From Marinobacter sp. BW6 (lineage in GTDB: Bacteria; Pseudomonadota; Gammaproteobacteria; Pseudomonadales; Oleiphilaceae): a stretch of DNA of 64,000 nucleotides. The notes under the pieces were generated by a model. That model saw only the letters and a program-made list of their open reading frames with translations, made no database searches and was not told the DNA's origin. Location: positions 1,714,975 through 1,778,974 of the forward strand of contig NZ_VIRN01000064.1 of assembly GCF_008107725.1 (NCBI RefSeq), read 5' to 3'. Positions 1 to 8,916 of the stretch are shown here, in pieces (the first letter of the stretch is position 1; each line of letters opens with the position of its first letter). A program made the translations under genes and the position numbers.

Positions 1-572
1 TCCTCGTGGGTGAGATTCGTGACCAGGAAACCGCGCTGGAAGCGATCCGGGCCTCCCAGACCGGGCACGTAGTTTTGTCGACCCTGCACTGCAACGATGC
101 GGTGGATTCTCTGCAGCGTCTTTACGACTTGGGGATCCATCCGAATTCCATCGCCGGTGAGCTGCTGGCCGTTATTGCCCAGCGTCTTGCAAAGCGTATC
201 TGCAAGCATTGTCGAAAGCCGGTGAAGCCGGATCCAGTGATTTTATCCGAGGTGTTCCCGGATGGTCCCCCGGCCGATTTCCGCTGCTTTGAAGGCGCCG
301 GCTGCGACAAATGCAACGGCCGTGGCACCCAGGGCCGAGTGGCGATTGTCGAGTACATGGAAGTCGATTCGGACATCCGGAACGCCATTTCCAGCCAACC
401 GCCGATCGGAGAATTGCGTTGGCGCGCCCTTGATGCGGGCCTGGTGACCATGCGGGACAGCGCTCTGGATCATGTGATTGAAGGCATTATTCCGCTTTCC
501 GAACTGCCACGGATTCTCCCGAGAGAGCGGATGGCACCGGAAGTTCGTGGTGGCCGCAGGAGTCAGGAATGA
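1..572 (+). CDS. GspE/PilB-family secretion or pilus assembly ATPase, C-terminal part
   Basis: The 5' end lies outside the window; the reading frame is open from the first bases. The visible ~190 residues are the C-terminal half of a type II secretion / type IV pilus hexameric ATPase. It shows the Walker B-like VGEIRDQET stretch, the family histidine motif GHVVLSTLHCNDA, and a tetracysteine zinc site (CKHC, then CDKCNGRG) in the usual place before the GR-x-V/I-E-Y segment. Such ATPases sit on the cytoplasmic side of the inner membrane and drive pseudopilus or pilus assembly. No other pilus or secretion genes are visible, so the exact system cannot be named. The stop overlaps the next start (ATGA), implying translational coupling. 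Confidence 0.9.
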   Translation, partial: LVGEIRDQETALEAIRASQTGHVVLSTLHCNDAVDSLQRLYDLGIHPNSIAGELLAVIAQRLAKRICKHCRKPVKPDPVILSEVFPDGPPADFRCFEGAGCDKCNGRGTQGRVAIVEYMEVDSDIRNAISSQPPIGELRWRALDAGLVTMRDSALDHVIEGIIPLSELPRILPRERMAPEVRGGRRSQE

Positions 573-1672
573 GCAACACAAAATTGACGTCGAAAGCCGC
601 TCAGCGGGAACCGGTGGAAGTGGTCTATGCGGCTGAGCTGGATAAGCTCAGAGGTCTGGATCATGGTCCGGTGCCACCCGGTTGGCATATGTCGCCCCGG
701 GCGGTGGAAAAGTTTGTGATGGGGGATGAGAAGCTCGGCATCGAACGGAAATTCGTTGCTGACCGGGCCATGGTGGTTCGGATCATCATTTCCCTGTGCA
801 CCAGCCGCGGTTGCCTTCTGGTCGGCGAGCCGGGCACGGCCAAATCCTGGTTGTCGGAATTGCTGGCTGCGGCCATATCCGGCAGCTCTACGCTGACGCT
901 CCAGGGCGGGGCGGTGAGTGCCGTAGGGCAGCTCTTGTACAGCTGGAACGAAGCGGTTCTGCATACCGAGGGCCCCTGCCTGAAAGCATTGGTACCCAGC
1001 CCCTTGCTCCGGGGCATGATGGAGGGGCGAATGGTCCGGTTTGAAGAGATCGCCCGCTGTCCCCAGTCGCTGCAGGATGCGCTGCTCTCTGTGCTGTCCG
1101 ACAGGGTGGTGGTGATCCCCGAACTGGCGGGCGAGGACGGTGTGGTGCTCGCACGGGAAGGCTTTAATGTCATCGCCACGTCCAACAGTATCGATGAGGG
1201 TGTTCACCGGATGAGCGCTGCCCTGAAACGGCGCATGGACTTCGAGGAGATACGACCGATCCGTGATCTGGCAGACGAGATGGGTGTTGTGCTCCGGGAG
1301 GTAGGCAGGGCCAACAGCCGGGCCGGCATTGAAGTGGAGCTTGAAGAATCGGTCGTCGAGATCCTGGTCACCATGTTCCATGAGCTGCGCAATGGCCAGA
1401 CCCTGGACGGCCGAAGTACCGACCGTTTGGCGGGCTCCGCGCTGTCGACTGCGGAAGCGGTTTCGGTCGCTCATGCGGCCAGCCTCAACGCCTGGTATTA
1501 CGGCGGTGGCAGTATCACGGTTGAACAGCTGATGCACCACATCATCGGGTCAGCCCTGAAGGACCAGCCGGAGGACCGGCGACGGTTGCGCCATTACTTT
1601 GAAACCACTGTGGCGCCAAGGCGTGGCGACAACTGGCAGCAGGCCTGGGCGCTCCGCTCACTGATTCACTGA
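569..1672 (+). CDS. MoxR-type AAA+ ATPase (YehL-like)
   Basis: A 367-residue AAA+ ATPase. Walker A is GEPGTAKS near residue 90; Walker B is in MVRFEEIARCP; the sensor region is FNVIATSNS, followed by ALKRRMDFEEI. The EPGTAKSWLSELL and VRFEEI..CP wording resembles what I recall of the YehL subgroup of MoxR ATPases, which usually act as chaperones with a VWA-domain partner. No VWA gene is adjacent: the downstream gene converges and overlaps by 15 bp, and the upstream gene is a secretion-type ATPase overlapping by 4 bp. It is therefore an orphan here and its substrate is unknown. The ATPase fold is certain; the subgroup is a recollection. Confidence 0.82.
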   Translation: MSNTKLTSKAAQREPVEVVYAAELDKLRGLDHGPVPPGWHMSPRAVEKFVMGDEKLGIERKFVADRAMVVRIIISLCTSRGCLLVGEPGTAKSWLSELLAAAISGSSTLTLQGGAVSAVGQLLYSWNEAVLHTEGPCLKALVPSPLLRGMMEGRMVRFEEIARCPQSLQDALLSVLSDRVVVIPELAGEDGVVLAREGFNVIATSNSIDEGVHRMSAALKRRMDFEEIRPIRDLADEMGVVLREVGRANSRAGIEVELEESVVEILVTMFHELRNGQTLDGRSTDRLAGSALSTAEAVSVAHAASLNAWYYGGGSITVEQLMHHIIGSALKDQPEDRRRLRHYFETTVAPRRGDNWQQAWALRSLIH

Positions 1673-1972
1673 ATCATCCGGCGCGCCGGGTTTGCGATCA
1701 TCTGGGGTTAGCCCACGAATATGGAAGGCAAAAGCCAGGATCTCCGCAATCACCCGGTACAGCGATTCGGGAATCTCTTCGTTCAATGACAGGCGGGCCA
1801 GAATGCTGGCCAGCTCTGCATTTTCGTACAGTGGAACATCGTGCTCCCGAGCTATGCGGATGATCTCCTCCGCCAGCTCGTGGGTGCCAGTGGCGCTAAT
1901 GGTGGGCGCTTTCTCGCCATCATATTTAAGCGCCACGGCGGCTCTGCTTTGGTGTTCTTTTTCTGATGTCAT
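1658..1972 (-). CDS. FlhB C-terminal-domain-like protein
   Basis: A 104-residue protein matching only the cytoplasmic C-terminal part of FlhB/YscU export switch proteins: AVALKYDGEKAPTISATGTHELAEEIIRIAREHDVP resembles the region after the autocleavage site, and the NPTH tetrapeptide itself is replaced (ATGT). The N-terminal membrane domain is absent. Stand-alone homologues occur next to FliK-like genes in pseudomonads and relatives. Here it overlaps the upstream FliK-like gene by 4 bp (ATGA), so the two are probably co-translated. A role in flagellar export substrate switching is inferred from the family. The 3' end overlaps the converging MoxR gene by 15 bp. Confidence 0.8.
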   Translation of the reverse strand: MTSEKEHQSRAAVALKYDGEKAPTISATGTHELAEEIIRIAREHDVPLYENAELASILARLSLNEEIPESLYRVIAEILAFAFHIRGLTPDDRKPGAPDDSVNQ

Positions 1973-3327
1973 GCCCGGGTATCCACCAGTCTGTGTTCGA
2001 GTCGGGTAACGCTGCTTTGGGGCGTTCCTCGGCGGCAGTCCAGGTCTGTCACTTCCAGACCCAGCTCGGTCAGGCTCTGTCTCAGTGCGGGAAGCTCCTG
2101 GTTTACCTGGCGCAGGGTCGTCTGTTTCTCCGCCCAGACCCGGGCGCTTACCGCCTGCTGGCGGAGGGCAACATCAAAGTGCAGGGGGCCTGCTTCATCC
2201 AGATCCATGGTCAATGAAAGCCGCCATTCGGCTGTGGCGGTTTTCGTTGATTTGGTTTCTGACTCCCCCTTGTCCGGGTATTGTTCGATCCGGACCTGAG
2301 CCAGTCTCGGCTCATTCTGGGGTGTCAGCCATGGCAGATCGAGCACGAGGGTGGACGTGGGTGCTGGCCCTGCTGCATCGCCACCGCCTCGGGCGGTCAG
2401 TACCTGGCTGTGCAATTGGTTGACGGTGATCCGGTTGAGCATTCCGGCCAGCAGACGGAGCATCTGCCCCACGCTGGGCGCTTCGCCACTGCCGGGGGGC
2501 TGGGGTGTGGCCAGTGGTTGCGGAAACTGAAGTGGCGCCTGCATGAGCTCTGGCGTCGAGATAGGTGTCAGCCGGTTGAAGTGCTCCGGTGTACTGCCCT
2601 GTTGGGCAAGCAATGCGGTGATTACCCTGGCAAGCGCCAGCTTGAGATCGGGTAACTGGGCAGAGGGTGTCTGAGCCAGGCGTGATTCGGCGAACAGGCC
2701 ACTTTCCGAAAGCCATTGGCGTACCTGTTGTGATGTCGTGTCCTGGCTGCCAGAGCCGGGGGTCAGGCTGTTCCCCGAAGGCAGCCTCGCCACCATTTGT
2801 TCAATAGCCTGCCTGGCGGCTTCCGGAAGAGGTTGGGGGGCTCGCGATGAGGGCAGTTGGCCCGGTAGCGGGTCTTGGCGGAGGCCCTGTGTCAGGGTGC
2901 CCATCAGTCTGGCCAGACCAGAGTCCAGGGTTTGCTGCCAGGGCAGCCGCTGGGCGAGGGCCCGGGCGATACCGGCTTCGGGCGCGGGAGCCAGTTTGCC
3001 CATCAGCTGCAGCTCATTGCCAGCCCGCATTACTTTTACCCAATCACCGGTCGCCAGTTCGGTCTTGCCGACGGCGGCCTGAACGAGAAGAGACTTGCCC
3101 CGAATGTCCAGTAACAGATCTGCACCGTTGCCGCCCTGACGGTTGATGATTTCTGCCACCCGGGCCAGGGTGGTTTCCCGGTTTGTCAGCTGCAGCTGAT
3201 CGAGTAGCTGCCGTGCTGATGCAGCCACGGGCTCGCGGGCCGCTTCGGTTGTGACTGCAGGCCGGGAAGTGTGCGTTGCAGGCTGAGCTGGAGGTGTCGG
3301 GGGCTGTTGTCCGTTGGGTAGTTTCAT
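1969..3327 (-). CDS. FliK-like flagellar hook-length control family protein
   Basis: A protein of ~452 residues from the ATG at 3327; an in-frame TTG at 3351 would add eight residues. The N-terminus is rich in Pro, Gln and Ala, the middle is low-complexity, and the C-terminal ~100 residues (from about LVLDLPWLTPQNEPRLAQVRIE to VTDLDCRRG) fit the globular Flg_hook domain of FliK, ending in the short-strand/helix pattern LRQSLTELGLEVTDL. FliK proteins measure hook length and trigger the FlhB switch. It is coupled by overlap to the FlhB C-terminal-like gene, a functional pairing that supports both calls. Whether this is the main hook FliK or a paralogue cannot be told here. Confidence 0.75.
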   Translation of the reverse strand: MKLPNGQQPPTPPAQPATHTSRPAVTTEAAREPVAASARQLLDQLQLTNRETTLARVAEIINRQGGNGADLLLDIRGKSLLVQAAVGKTELATGDWVKVMRAGNELQLMGKLAPAPEAGIARALAQRLPWQQTLDSGLARLMGTLTQGLRQDPLPGQLPSSRAPQPLPEAARQAIEQMVARLPSGNSLTPGSGSQDTTSQQVRQWLSESGLFAESRLAQTPSAQLPDLKLALARVITALLAQQGSTPEHFNRLTPISTPELMQAPLQFPQPLATPQPPGSGEAPSVGQMLRLLAGMLNRITVNQLHSQVLTARGGGDAAGPAPTSTLVLDLPWLTPQNEPRLAQVRIEQYPDKGESETKSTKTATAEWRLSLTMDLDEAGPLHFDVALRQQAVSARVWAEKQTTLRQVNQELPALRQSLTELGLEVTDLDCRRGTPQSSVTRLEHRLVDTRA

Positions 3328-3370
3328 CGTCACTGATTTGATGTTGGACAAGAGTAATCCGCCGGCACTT

Positions 3371-3380
3371 TCGTTATAAT
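3371..3380 (+). promoter_or_regulatory. Probable -10 element of the ccm operon
   Basis: TCGTTATAAT contains a perfect TATAAT (3375-3380) followed by a GC-rich stretch, about 100 bp before ccmA in the divergent spacer with the FliK-like gene. No good -35 hexamer lies 16-18 bp upstream, so this is a -10 call only. Confidence 0.45.
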
Positions 3381-3415
3381 ACGCCGCGCCGGCAGGTCAT
3401 GCGCGAACAATATTC

Positions 3416-3484
3416 ATGGCCGCCGCTGTCACGAATGCACCCGATGCCGTCTTCACGCGCATCGTCCTGGTTACGGGGCCCTGA
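3416..3484 (+). CDS. Possible 22-codon leader ORF of ccmA
   Basis: An ATG at 3416 opens 22 codons (MAAAVTNAPDAVFTR... ending VLVTGP) that stop with a TGA overlapping the ccmA ATG as TGATG. This would allow translational coupling into ccmA. There is no strong ribosome-binding site before it, and ccmA has its own GGGG about 6 bases upstream, so it may be chance. It lies entirely between the -10 element and ccmA. Confidence 0.25.
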   Translation: MAAAVTNAPDAVFTRIVLVTGP

Positions 3485-4122
3485 TGTCTGAGCCGTTATT
3501 ACAGGCTGTCGATCTGCAGTGCGAACGGGATGAACGGATACTGTTCCGTGGCCTGTCGTTCTCCATACTGCCCGGTACGGTGACCCGTGTCGAGGGGCCG
3601 AACGGCTCCGGCAAGACTACTCTGCTGCGGATGCTGGCAGGACTGAATGACGCCTGGTCCGGCAGTCTGCTCTGGTGCGGCAAGCCGAGATCCGGCCAGC
3701 GCGAAGAATTCCTCCGCAATACCCTGTATCTTGGCCACCGGCCGGGCATAAAACCATTGCTGACACCCATGGAAAATCTCCGGGCACTGACGGCAGGGCG
3801 GCGACCGCTGCCGGATCCGGTTCTGCGCCAGGCGCTCGATGGTACCGGGCTGAAAGGGTTTCAGGATGTGCCCTGCCGGAATCTTTCGGCAGGGCAGCAA
3901 CGGCGGGTGGCCCTGGCGCGCCTGTTGATCGCCGATGAGCCGCTCTGGCTGCTGGATGAGGTCTTCACCGCCATTGATTCTGGCGGGGTCAGCGCCATTG
4001 AGGACCTCCTTCAACAGCGGGCCGCCGAGGGGGGTGCGGTGGTAGTGACCACCCACCACGATCTGACTTTACCCGGTATGCAGCGTATTGTTCTGGGTGG
4101 AGGGGCAACCAATGAATGCTGA
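3484..4122 (+). CDS. ccmA: Haem exporter ATP-binding subunit CcmA
   Basis: A 212-residue ABC ATPase, normal length for CcmA. Walker A is GPNGSGKTT (residues 38-46), the signature is LSAGQQRR, and Walker B is LWLLDEVFTAID. CcmA works with CcmB (and CcmCD) in the cytochrome c maturation system I; ATP hydrolysis releases holo-CcmE carrying haem. It is the first gene of an unbroken ccmABCDEFGHI operon. Its stop overlaps the ccmB start by 11 bp. Confidence 0.96.
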   Translation: MSEPLLQAVDLQCERDERILFRGLSFSILPGTVTRVEGPNGSGKTTLLRMLAGLNDAWSGSLLWCGKPRSGQREEFLRNTLYLGHRPGIKPLLTPMENLRALTAGRRPLPDPVLRQALDGTGLKGFQDVPCRNLSAGQQRRVALARLLIADEPLWLLDEVFTAIDSGGVSAIEDLLQQRAAEGGAVVVTTHHDLTLPGMQRIVLGGGATNEC

Positions 4123-4837
4123 TTGCCGGCCGGCACTGACTTTGCGGCAGGATACCGTCGGTTCGCTGGCGGCGATGCAGGCTGTGTTTGCCCGGGATAT
4201 GCAGGTGGCCTTCCGGCAGCGGCAGGATCTGCTCAATCCGCTGTTGTTCTTCGTTATGGTGGTAACCCTTTTCCCTCTGGGGGTTAGTCCGGAAGTGTCA
4301 TTTCTGCGGGAGGCCGGAGCCGGTATCCTGTGGGTAGCGGCGCTGCTTTCGGTGTTGTTGTCGCTGGACCATTTGTTTCGCCACGATTTTGATGACGGCA
4401 CGCTCGAGCAACTTGTGCTTCAGCCCCAGCCCCTGTTTCTGCTGGTATTGGCAAAAACCGCGGCGCACTGGGTGTTAACAGGCTTACCGCTTGTGGTACT
4501 AACGCCGGTTTTGGGCGTTATGGTTCATCTCGACGGGAACTCCATCGGAGTTTTGTGTCTAACGCTGCTGATCGGTACACCGGTGCTGAGTCTGATCGGG
4601 TCAATCGGCGCGGCACTGACGCTTGGATTACGGTCGGCGGGGGTACTCTTGTCCCTGTTGATCATTCCGCTGTACATTCCCGTCCTGATTTTCGGAACAG
4701 GTACGGTGGCTTCGGCCGCGGAGGGCGCCCCCGTAGGGGCCTATCTGGCCCTGATGGGCGCGTTTCTGGTGCTGGCACTGACCCTGGCACCCTTTGCATC
4801 GGCAGCGGCGTTGCGTATCAGCCTGTCTAACGGGTAA
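4112..4837 (+). CDS. ccmB: Haem exporter membrane subunit CcmB
   Basis: A 241-residue integral membrane protein with about six hydrophobic helices. CcmB hallmarks are FARDMQVAFRQRQDLLNPLLFFVMV and the SLDHLFRHDFDDGTLEQL loop. The ATG at 4112 overlaps ccmA; an in-frame TTG at 4088 would give an unusually long N-terminus, and the family starts close to the FARD segment. It partners CcmA in the inner membrane. Confidence 0.95.
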   Translation: MNADCRPALTLRQDTVGSLAAMQAVFARDMQVAFRQRQDLLNPLLFFVMVVTLFPLGVSPEVSFLREAGAGILWVAALLSVLLSLDHLFRHDFDDGTLEQLVLQPQPLFLLVLAKTAAHWVLTGLPLVVLTPVLGVMVHLDGNSIGVLCLTLLIGTPVLSLIGSIGAALTLGLRSAGVLLSLLIIPLYIPVLIFGTGTVASAAEGAPVGAYLALMGAFLVLALTLAPFASAAALRISLSNG

Positions 4838-4868
4838 AACAAGGTAACGGTAGGACGGTAACCATCTG

Positions 4869-5612
4869 ATGTGGCAATTTTTTCACAAGCTGGGTTCTCC
4901 CAAATGGTTCTTCGGGATTGCAGCCCGGCTGATGCCCTGGCTATTGGCAGGTGGCATCCTGCTGTTGATGGCGGGCATTGTCTGGGGGCTGGCCTTTGCG
5001 CCCAAGGATTATCTGCAGGGCAATAGCTACCGGATTATTTTTATTCACGTGCCCACGGCCTTTCTAGCCCAGTCTGTTTACGTAATGATGGCTGTGGCAG
5101 CCGTTGTGACCCTGGTCTGGCGCATGAAGCTGGCTGATGTGTTTGTAAAGTCGGTCGCGCCTGTGGGTCTGGTTCTGACCTTTCTGTCACTGTTTACCGG
5201 CGCTGTCTGGGGTAAGCCCACCTGGGGAACCTGGTGGGTATGGGACGCCCGGCTGACCTCGATGCTGATCCTGCTGTTCCTGTACGGCGGCGTGATTGCC
5301 CTGGACAGGGCCATCAATGATGAAAAATCTGCTGCACGGGCCGTATCCGTACTTGTTCTGGTCGGGGTGGTGAATATACCGATTATCCAGTACTCCGTTG
5401 AATGGTGGAATACGTTACACCAGCCGTCGACGTTCAAACTGACTGAAAAGCCGTCCATGCCGGCGGAAATGTGGGTGCCGTTGCTCCTTTCTGTGCTTGG
5501 GATGTATCTGCTGTTTGGCTGGCTGGCCTGTTTGCGAATGCAGACCGAGATTCTTTTGCGCGAGCAGCGAACGCGCTGGGTTAAAGATTATGTGTTGGCC
5601 GGGAGGGGCTGA
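4869..5612 (+). CDS. ccmC: Haem transporter/handling protein CcmC
   Basis: A 247-residue, six-helix membrane protein with the tryptophan-rich haem-handling motif [13 protein letters not shown] in a periplasmic loop. It has family histidines before the motif (IHVPTAF) and after it ([11 protein letters not shown]). CcmC presents haem to apo-CcmE and stabilises the covalent haem-CcmE adduct. It lies 31 bp after ccmB, and ccmD follows after 3 bp. Confidence 0.96.
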   Translation: MWQFFHKLGSPKWFFGIAARLMPWLLAGGILLLMAGIVWGLAFAPKDYLQGNSYRIIFIHVPTAFLAQSVYVMMAVAAVVTLVWRMKLADVFVKSVAPVGLVLTFLSLFTGAVWGKPTWGTWWVWDARLTSMLILLFLYGGVIALDRAINDEKSAARAVSVLVLVGVVNIPIIQYSVEWWNTLHQPSTFKLTEKPSMPAEMWVPLLLSVLGMYLLFGWLACLRMQTEILLREQRTRWVKDYVLAGRG

Positions 5613-5615
5613 AGT

Positions 5616-5855
5616 ATGGCATTCGATTCCTTTTCGGCATTTATTGTGATGGAAGGTCACGGACCGTATGTCTGGTCTTGTTACGCTGCATTTTTCCTGC
5701 TGATGATCGGCCTCATGGTCTGGTCCCTGCGCCGTCGCAAAGCCGCCATTGAGGCCTGCCGTCGCGGTTATGAAGTCCAGGCAGATCGGCAGGGCCCGCA
5801 GGCTGCATCAGCTTCGGCAGCATCCTTCACCCGCGTCAAGGTTTCCCAAGACTGA
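5616..5855 (+). CDS. ccmD: Small haem exporter protein CcmD
   Basis: A 79-residue protein with one membrane helix ([19 protein letters not shown]) followed by a basic LRRRKAA segment, as in CcmD, and a polar Ala/Ser/Gln tail. CcmD helps release holo-CcmE from the CcmABC complex. The identity rests on its position between ccmC and ccmE as well as on the topology. Confidence 0.92.
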   Translation: MAFDSFSAFIVMEGHGPYVWSCYAAFFLLMIGLMVWSLRRRKAAIEACRRGYEVQADRQGPQAASASAASFTRVKVSQD

Positions 5856-5869
5856 AAGGCAGATATCTG

Positions 5870-6340
5870 ATGCATCCAATCCGAAAAAAACGGCTGACAA
5901 TTGTCCTGTTCCTGTTGGTGGGACTGGGCATTGCTGTGGGTCTGACCACTTATGCGCTGCGGCAGAACATCAACCTGTTCTACGACCCCACCCAGATTTC
6001 CGCCGGTGAAGCACCGGTGGATGTTAGAATCCGGGCCGGTGGCATGGTCGAGGAGGGCTCGGTTGTGCGTGATCCGGACAGCCTGATGGTTGAGTTCAAG
6101 GTGACCGACTTCAACGCGTCTGTGCCGGTTCAGTACACCGGTATCCTTCCGGATCTGTTTGCCGAGGGGCAGGGTGTGGTTGCCATGGGCCGACTGGATG
6201 GAAACGGCCGCTTTGTGGCCGACCAGGTTCTCGCCAAGCACGATGAAAACTATATGCCGCCGGAAGTCGCGGATGCACTGGAGAAGGCCTCGAAGGGCCA
6301 GCAGAAAGCCAGTGGCAGTGCGGAAACCGTGTCCTACTAA
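5870..6340 (+). CDS. ccmE: Periplasmic haem chaperone CcmE
   Basis: A 156-residue protein with an N-terminal membrane anchor (residues ~9-28) after a basic RKKR start, then an OB-fold periplasmic domain. The motif [10 protein letters not shown] gives His124 as the covalent haem-binding residue and Tyr128 as the likely axial ligand. CcmE carries haem from CcmC to the CcmF/H ligase. Confidence 0.97.
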   Translation: MHPIRKKRLTIVLFLLVGLGIAVGLTTYALRQNINLFYDPTQISAGEAPVDVRIRAGGMVEEGSVVRDPDSLMVEFKVTDFNASVPVQYTGILPDLFAEGQGVVAMGRLDGNGRFVADQVLAKHDENYMPPEVADALEKASKGQQKASGSAETVSY

Positions 6341-6376
6341 CCGTTTTATCTAACACCTGGTTTCTGGAGGCCTTTG

Positions 6377-8383
6377 ATGTATCCCGAACTTGGACAGCTT
6401 GCACTGATTCTCGCGCTGTTGTTGGCAGTGCTACTTTCCGTAGTCCCCCTGGCCGGTTCTTTGACCGGTAGGGACAATCTTCAAGCGTTCGCCAGGCCAC
6501 TTGCGTCCGGCATGTTTGTGTTCGTAGGGCTTGCCTTTGCCGTTCTGACCCATGCCTTTGTGACTGACGACTTTTCGGTGGCCTATGTGGCCAATAACAG
6601 TAACAGCCTGTTGCCCTGGTATTACAAGTTCAGCGCTGTATGGGGCGGTCATGAGGGCTCGTTGCTACTCTGGATACTGATGCTGGCGGGCTGGACATTG
6701 GCGGTCGCTATCTTCAGCCGTCGCCTGCCGGCGGTGATGATCTCCCAGGTGCTGTCGGTGCTGGGCATGGTCTGCGTCGGCTTCCTGCTGTTTATTGTTA
6801 TTACCTCCAATCCTTTCGATCGTCTGCTGCCCAATGTGCCCGCTGATGGCGCGGATCTGAACCCCTTGCTCCAGGATTTCGGACTGATCGTGCATCCGCC
6901 GATGCTCTACATGGGCTATGTTGGTTTTGCCGTGGCCTTTGCCTTTGCCATTGCCGCCCTGATCAATGGCCGTCTGGATGCTGCCTGGGCCCGTTGGTCC
7001 CGGCCCTGGACGACGGTTGCCTGGGCATTTCTCTCCCTGGGTATCGCTCTTGGCAGTTGGTGGGCCTACTACGAACTTGGCTGGGGTGGCTGGTGGTTCT
7101 GGGACCCGGTGGAGAATGCTTCCCTGTTGCCCTGGCTTTCCGGTACCGCCCTGATGCACTCGCTGGCGGTTACCGAGAAACGAGGCGTGTTCAAGAGCTG
7201 GACGGTGCTGCTGGCCATTGTCACCTTTGCACTCAGCCTGCTCGGCACCTTCCTGGTCCGGTCTGGCGTGCTGACATCGGTTCACGCCTTCGCTTCGGAT
7301 CCGGAGCGGGGTACCTTCCTGCTCGCCCTGCTGGCAGTGACCGTAATAGCAAGTCTGGCGCTGTATGCGTTCCGGGCACCGGTGGTGCATGTCCGCTCCC
7401 GTTATGGCTCTTTGTCTCGGGAAGTGTTCCTGTTGCTCAACAACGTGCTGCTGGTATCCGCTACGCTTCTGGTGGCAGTCGGCACGCTCTATCCGCTGGT
7501 TCTCGATTATCTGGAACTGGGCAAGCTGTCGATCGGTGAACCGTTCTTCAACCTGACGTTCAGCCCCCTGGCGGTGGCGACCGGCCTGTTGATGGGGGCT
7601 GGCATCTTCTCCCGATGGAAGAAAACCGATGGTGGCTGGCTGGCGCGAAAGCTTCTGTGGCCCCTGGCAATCAGCATTGTGGCTTCCACGGCGGTTCTGA
7701 TCGGTTACGGGGGCTTCAAGCCCTGGGCGTTCCTCGGTATTTTCTCCGCCATGTGGGTAACGGTTGCGACTTTCTGGGATCTCTGGGACAAGTCCTCTTC
7801 ACGAAAAGGCCGCCTGCACGGTCTCAAGAGGCAATCCCGCAGCTATTACGGCATGGTGCTCGGGCATCTGGGCCTGGCTATTACCATGGCGGGGGCTACG
7901 GTGGTTTCCAATTATGGCATCGAGCGTGATGTCCGCATGGTACCCGGCGATGTCGCGACCGTCGGCGATTATCAGTTTGTGTTCAGGGATATCGGGGCGC
8001 GCCAGGGCGCTAACTTTACGGCTCAATATGGCACCTTCGATGTCATGCTGGAAGGCGAGCGGGTTTCCGTGCTCCACCCAGAGAAACGCCAGTACTCGGT
8101 CGGTATGAGTGTTATGACCGAGGCCGATATCGACGCCGGCCTGTTCCGGGATATCTTCGTGGCCATTGGTGAGCGCATAACCGACGAGGCCTGGGCCATC
8201 CGGCTGCAATACAAACCGCTGGTTCGCTGGCTCTGGCTGGGTTCCCTGTTTATGGCGGCCGGCGGCTTCCTGGCTATCTCTGATCGCCGTTATCGAATCC
8301 GGGAGGGGGCTGACAAGAAAGTAGAAGCTGGTACTGCCGTACCTGAACCCGGCTCTGCGAAATCCGCCGGAGCGGCGTCATGA
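6377..8383 (+). CDS. ccmF: Cytochrome c haem lyase subunit CcmF
   Basis: A 668-residue polytopic membrane protein. The WWD haem-handling motif reads WGGWWFWDPVENASLLPWL, and flanking histidines sit in the IVHPPMLYMGYVG and LMHSLAVTEK segments, as in the family. The ATG at 6377 is preceded by GGAGG at a 6-base spacing; a TTG one codon earlier is not needed. With CcmH and CcmI, CcmF attaches haem to apocytochrome CXXCH motifs. Its stop overlaps the ccmG start (ATGA). Confidence 0.97.
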   Translation: MYPELGQLALILALLLAVLLSVVPLAGSLTGRDNLQAFARPLASGMFVFVGLAFAVLTHAFVTDDFSVAYVANNSNSLLPWYYKFSAVWGGHEGSLLLWILMLAGWTLAVAIFSRRLPAVMISQVLSVLGMVCVGFLLFIVITSNPFDRLLPNVPADGADLNPLLQDFGLIVHPPMLYMGYVGFAVAFAFAIAALINGRLDAAWARWSRPWTTVAWAFLSLGIALGSWWAYYELGWGGWWFWDPVENASLLPWLSGTALMHSLAVTEKRGVFKSWTVLLAIVTFALSLLGTFLVRSGVLTSVHAFASDPERGTFLLALLAVTVIASLALYAFRAPVVHVRSRYGSLSREVFLLLNNVLLVSATLLVAVGTLYPLVLDYLELGKLSIGEPFFNLTFSPLAVATGLLMGAGIFSRWKKTDGGWLARKLLWPLAISIVASTAVLIGYGGFKPWAFLGIFSAMWVTVATFWDLWDKSSSRKGRLHGLKRQSRSYYGMVLGHLGLAITMAGATVVSNYGIERDVRMVPGDVATVGDYQFVFRDIGARQGANFTAQYGTFDVMLEGERVSVLHPEKRQYSVGMSVMTEADIDAGLFRDIFVAIGERITDEAWAIRLQYKPLVRWLWLGSLFMAAGGFLAISDRRYRIREGADKKVEAGTAVPEPGSAKSAGAAS

Positions 8384-8916
8384 AGCGGTTTCTGCTCTTT
8401 CTGCCGCTGCTGATTGCCCTTGTTGTCGGCATTGTTCTGTTCGCGGGCATTGGCAAGGATCCGACCAAACTTGAATCGGCCCTGGTCGGCAAACCGGTTC
8501 CTGAGTTCAGCCTGAGAGATCTGCACAACCCGGATGCCATGCTGGATCAGAGCCTGTTTCTTGGCCAGGTTACCCTGCTTAATGTCTGGGGAACCTGGTG
8601 TCCTGCCTGCAAGGATGAGCACGACGACCTGATGTGGCTGGCCGAGGAGAAGGGTGTCAACATTATTGGTCTCAACTACAAGGACAACCGCGAGGATGCA
8701 CTGGTTTGGCTTGACCGTTTGGGTGATCCCTACCGGACAACCATCTATGATCCCAGGGGCACACTCGGATTTGATCTGGGGGTTTACGGCGCGCCAGAAA
8801 CCTTCGTGATCGATGCCGGAGGGGTGGTCCGCTATCGCCATGTGGGTGTGGTCAATGAGACAGTCTGGGAACAGACGTTGCTGCCTGTGATCAATGACGT
8901 TCAGGGGAATGGCTGA
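8380..8916 (+). CDS. ccmG: Thiol:disulfide interchange protein CcmG (DsbE)
   Basis: A 178-residue membrane-anchored thioredoxin-fold protein. It has an N-terminal helix (residues ~4-24), the active site WCPAC with Cys74 and Cys77, and the family cis-Pro segment YGAPETFVID. It keeps apocytochrome cysteines reduced for haem ligation. The TGA overlaps the next ATG (TGATG), so it is coupled to ccmH. Confidence 0.96.
   Translation: MKRFLLFLPLLIALVVGIVLFAGIGKDPTKLESALVGKPVPEFSLRDLHNPDAMLDQSLFLGQVTLLNVWGTWCPACKDEHDDLMWLAEEKGVNIIGLNYKDNREDALVWLDRLGDPYRTTIYDPRGTLGFDLGVYGAPETFVIDAGGVVRYRHVGVVNETVWEQTLLPVINDVQGNG

Noticed and set aside
563..1540. Long open frame (325 codons) on the minus strand opposite the MoxR-like gene
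   Set aside because: It is a shadow of a high-GC coding region; the plus-strand frame has full AAA+ motifs and the minus frame shows no recognisable domain.
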